Assembly: GCF_001881565.1 (NCBI RefSeq)
Contig: NZ_MPDJ01000003.1
Location: 382,322 to 426,248, forward strand
Source of the DNA: Eisenbergiella tayi
Lineage (GTDB): Bacteria; Bacillota; Clostridia; Lachnospirales; Lachnospiraceae
Length of the DNA stretch: 43,927 nt
Direction of reading: 5' to 3'
Shown here: piece by piece, positions 42,904 to 43,927 of the stretch
Layout: every line of letters starts with the position of its first letter
Position numbering within the stretch: position 1 is the first letter of the stretch
Made by a program: the position numbers and the translations under genes
Notes under the pieces: model-generated
Seen by the model: only the letters and a program-made list of their open reading frames with translations
Databases searched by the model: none
Told to the model about the DNA's origin: nothing

Positions 42904-43476
42904 CTAATCAAAATGATATATGGTAATTTCTTCCGCATGAAATACAGAACCGTTGCGGGTGCCTGTAGCGTACATACTCCTTCCTTTTTCCAGATCAGCG
43001 GCGGTTGCCTCACTGGTAGTGGAAGTAATACCCATATCGGAAGAAGAACAGATGGTAAATACCGTATCCTCCGTATAGGTTACCTCAATGAAAGCTGTCG
43101 GATCGGGGTCAGCGGGAGAGACAGCAAGCAATCCATCCTCACCCAGATCCTCCGTAAAGGTTTCGCTGACCCTGAAGCTGGACGAGTCGATTTCTTCAAT
43201 GGTTCCATCTAACCTGTCTTTGGAAGCCGAGGTTTGCCCCGAAGCTGTTTCCTGAGCTTCGGATGAGGATACCCCTTCCGGTGCTTCCGCCGAAGCGACA
43301 GGCTCAGAAACCGCTTCACCAGTATTCTCCACAGATGCAGCAGACGCTCCCGGATCTCCAGAAGAGGCCTCCGCCTTATCACCCGAACCGCATGCACTCA
43401 AAAGCAGTGCACACAACAATAAAGCAGACAGTCTGCAAAAAATATTGTCCGTTGTTCTTTCCATCACTTTTTTCAT
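42904..43476 (-). CDS. Small lipoprotein with beta-rich C-terminal domain
   Basis: About 190 residues. The start at 43476 is chosen because AGAGGAAGG lies just upstream of ATGAAAAAAGTG; the longer frame to 43524 lacks a site. The signal peptide ends LLLSAC (lipid-modified Cys near residue 29), followed by a linker of about 65 residues rich in Ala, Ser, Glu and Val. The C-terminal domain, about 100 residues from DGTIEEIDSSSFRV, has alternating hydrophobic strands suggesting a small beta-barrel like DUF5666 proteins; this is only a resemblance. It ends in DKxAxEEITIYHF-type strands. The gene converges with the reductase gene and its function is unknown. Confidence 0.75.
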   Translation of the reverse strand: MKKVMERTTDNIFCRLSALLLCALLLSACGSGDKAEASSGDPGASAASVENTGEAVSEPVASAEAPEGVSSSEAQETASGQTSASKDRLDGTIEEIDSSSFRVSETFTEDLGEDGLLAVSPADPDPTAFIEVTYTEDTVFTICSSSDMGITSTTSEATAADLEKGRSMYATGTRNGSVFHAEEITIYHFD

Positions 43477-43519
43477 TTGTTTCCTTCCTCTCATTTTCAT
43501 ATTGGCTATTAACAAAAAT

Positions 43520-43525
43520 ATCATA
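43520..43525 (-). promoter_or_regulatory. Extended -10 element of the small lipoprotein
   Basis: On the minus strand TGGTATGAT, an extended -10 (TATGAT at 43525-43520). The -35 at the 17-bp position is poor, as allowed for extended -10 promoters. The coding start is about 44 bases downstream. Confidence 0.45.
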
Positions 43526-43810
43526 CCAGCTAATTCTCTAAAGTATTTCTAAACGAGTAATCCCTTTCCTCCCGGCCCTCCCTCCTGCGCACCGTGTCCC
43601 TGTCCTTTTCCCTGGCCCCTGCCCTTTCCGGAAACCGTCCGGCGGCACACCTCTCTGCCTGTCGGCTGCAGACAAAAAAAGGGGCGTTTCTAACTGTTTT
43701 GTGCCGATACTCCGCTGCCAACGCGGCTGCACCCCCCCCTTTGGTCGACAAACACCCCCGCTAAGAAGGGGCCTTCCCCTTCTCCCCCTCTAACTTTGTA
43801 TAAGAACAAG
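43526..43810. other. Pyrimidine-rich non-coding stretch
   Basis: No gene is supported. The plus strand from about 43560 to 43640 is heavily C/T-biased, and a C-run occurs near 43731-43738. One hairpin is visible: AGAAGGGG (43764-43771) with CCCCTTCT (43776-43783). The open frames here are low-complexity and resemble no family. Confidence 0.5.
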
Positions 43811-43872
43811 ACATAAGCATATTTGGCGGAGGTTCCGCCGATATCAATGGATAGTGAAAGGTTATTCTGCAT
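43811..43872 (-). pseudogene. Fragment of ROK kinase start (first 20 codons)
   Basis: The minus-strand sequence encodes MQNNLSLSIDIGGTSAKYAY, identical to the start of the ROK kinase at 37723, then departs into unrelated sequence at 43810. The ribosome site and 55 bases upstream of the start are also identical. It is either a broken duplicate or a contig-edge repeat created by assembly. Confidence 0.6.
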
Positions 43873-43927
43873 ATAAATCTCCTTACCTGTTTTTATTTAA
43901 ATGAACTCAAACTTGGCACATGCCCCC
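43811..43927 (+). repeat. 117-bp exact direct repeat of 37662-37778
   Basis: Every base from 43811 to the window end matches 37662-37778: the ROK 5' end, its leader and the first 24 bases of the large palindrome's left arm. The copies are about 6.1 kb apart. Confidence 0.9.

Noticed and set aside
43530..43751. 73-codon minus-strand open frame in the pyrimidine-rich region
   Set aside because: Composition-driven Arg/Glu/Ala-rich peptide without a ribosome site or family signature.

Overview
The window looks like a chromosomal segment of an anaerobic gut Firmicute, most probably a Lachnospiraceae/Clostridium cluster XIVa relative. The evidence is the set of family-level calls: CUT1-type sugar ABC importers without their own ATPase, YesM/YesN two-component pairs, LplA/LplB/LplC-type importers, strong AGGAGG ribosome sites, MocR regulators, a Bce-type peptide-resistance module and a BaiCD-like flavin enoate reductase. 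This is read from protein patterns only; no database search was possible. No tRNA, rRNA, CRISPR array, transposase or phage gene was seen.

Layout. 0.2-8.8 kb (+): a sugar importer with two different lipoprotein binding proteins, two permeases, and a YesM/YesN sensor-regulator pair behind its own candidate promoter. 8.8-13.5 kb (-): a BceRS-BceAB-type antimicrobial-peptide sensing and resistance module. 13.6-14.7 kb (-): a CBM9-like protein, divergent from a seven- to eight-gene operon. 15.2-26.6 kb (+): LplB, LplC and LplA-type importer genes, two GH29 alpha-L-fucosidases, a GH18 enzyme, a three-part transglutaminase-like protein and an M17 leucyl aminopeptidase, followed by a convergent LacI-family regulator (26.7-27.7 kb). 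28.1-33.8 kb (+): a lipoprotein with DxDxDG-type repeats, a lipid-anchored MsrA-MsrB fusion, and a second, compact YesN/YesM pair. 33.8-36.5 kb (-): a MocR regulator and a MocR-related aminotransferase. 36.8-39.1 kb (-): a ROK sugar kinase and a MerR-family regulator separated by a 301-bp near-perfect palindrome. 39.3-42.8 kb (+): a 1157-residue fusion of an old-yellow-enzyme/FeS/FAD reductase, an extended SDR and a zinc ribbon. 42.9-43.5 kb (-): a small lipoprotein, then non-coding DNA. The last 117 bases repeat bases 37662-37778 exactly.

How the genes fit together. The fucosidase operon is the strongest functional story: none of its enzymes carries a signal peptide, so a fucosylated glycan or glycopeptide is probably imported whole and taken apart in the cytoplasm, with fucose removed by GH29, a GlcNAc-type linkage cut by GH18, and a peptide part handled by the transglutaminase-fold protein and the aminopeptidase. 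The transglutaminase fold is also the fold of eukaryotic peptide:N-glycanase, which makes a de-N-glycosylation role worth testing. The MerR gene and the divergent fusion reductase look like a second self-contained unit: the reductase promoter has the 19-bp spacer typical of MerR-activated promoters, so the substrate (an enone, possibly steroid or plant-derived) would be both inducer and substrate.

Limits: functions are inferred from recognisable motifs and context; substrates are not proven. The terminal 117-bp repeat may be an assembly-edge effect rather than biology.
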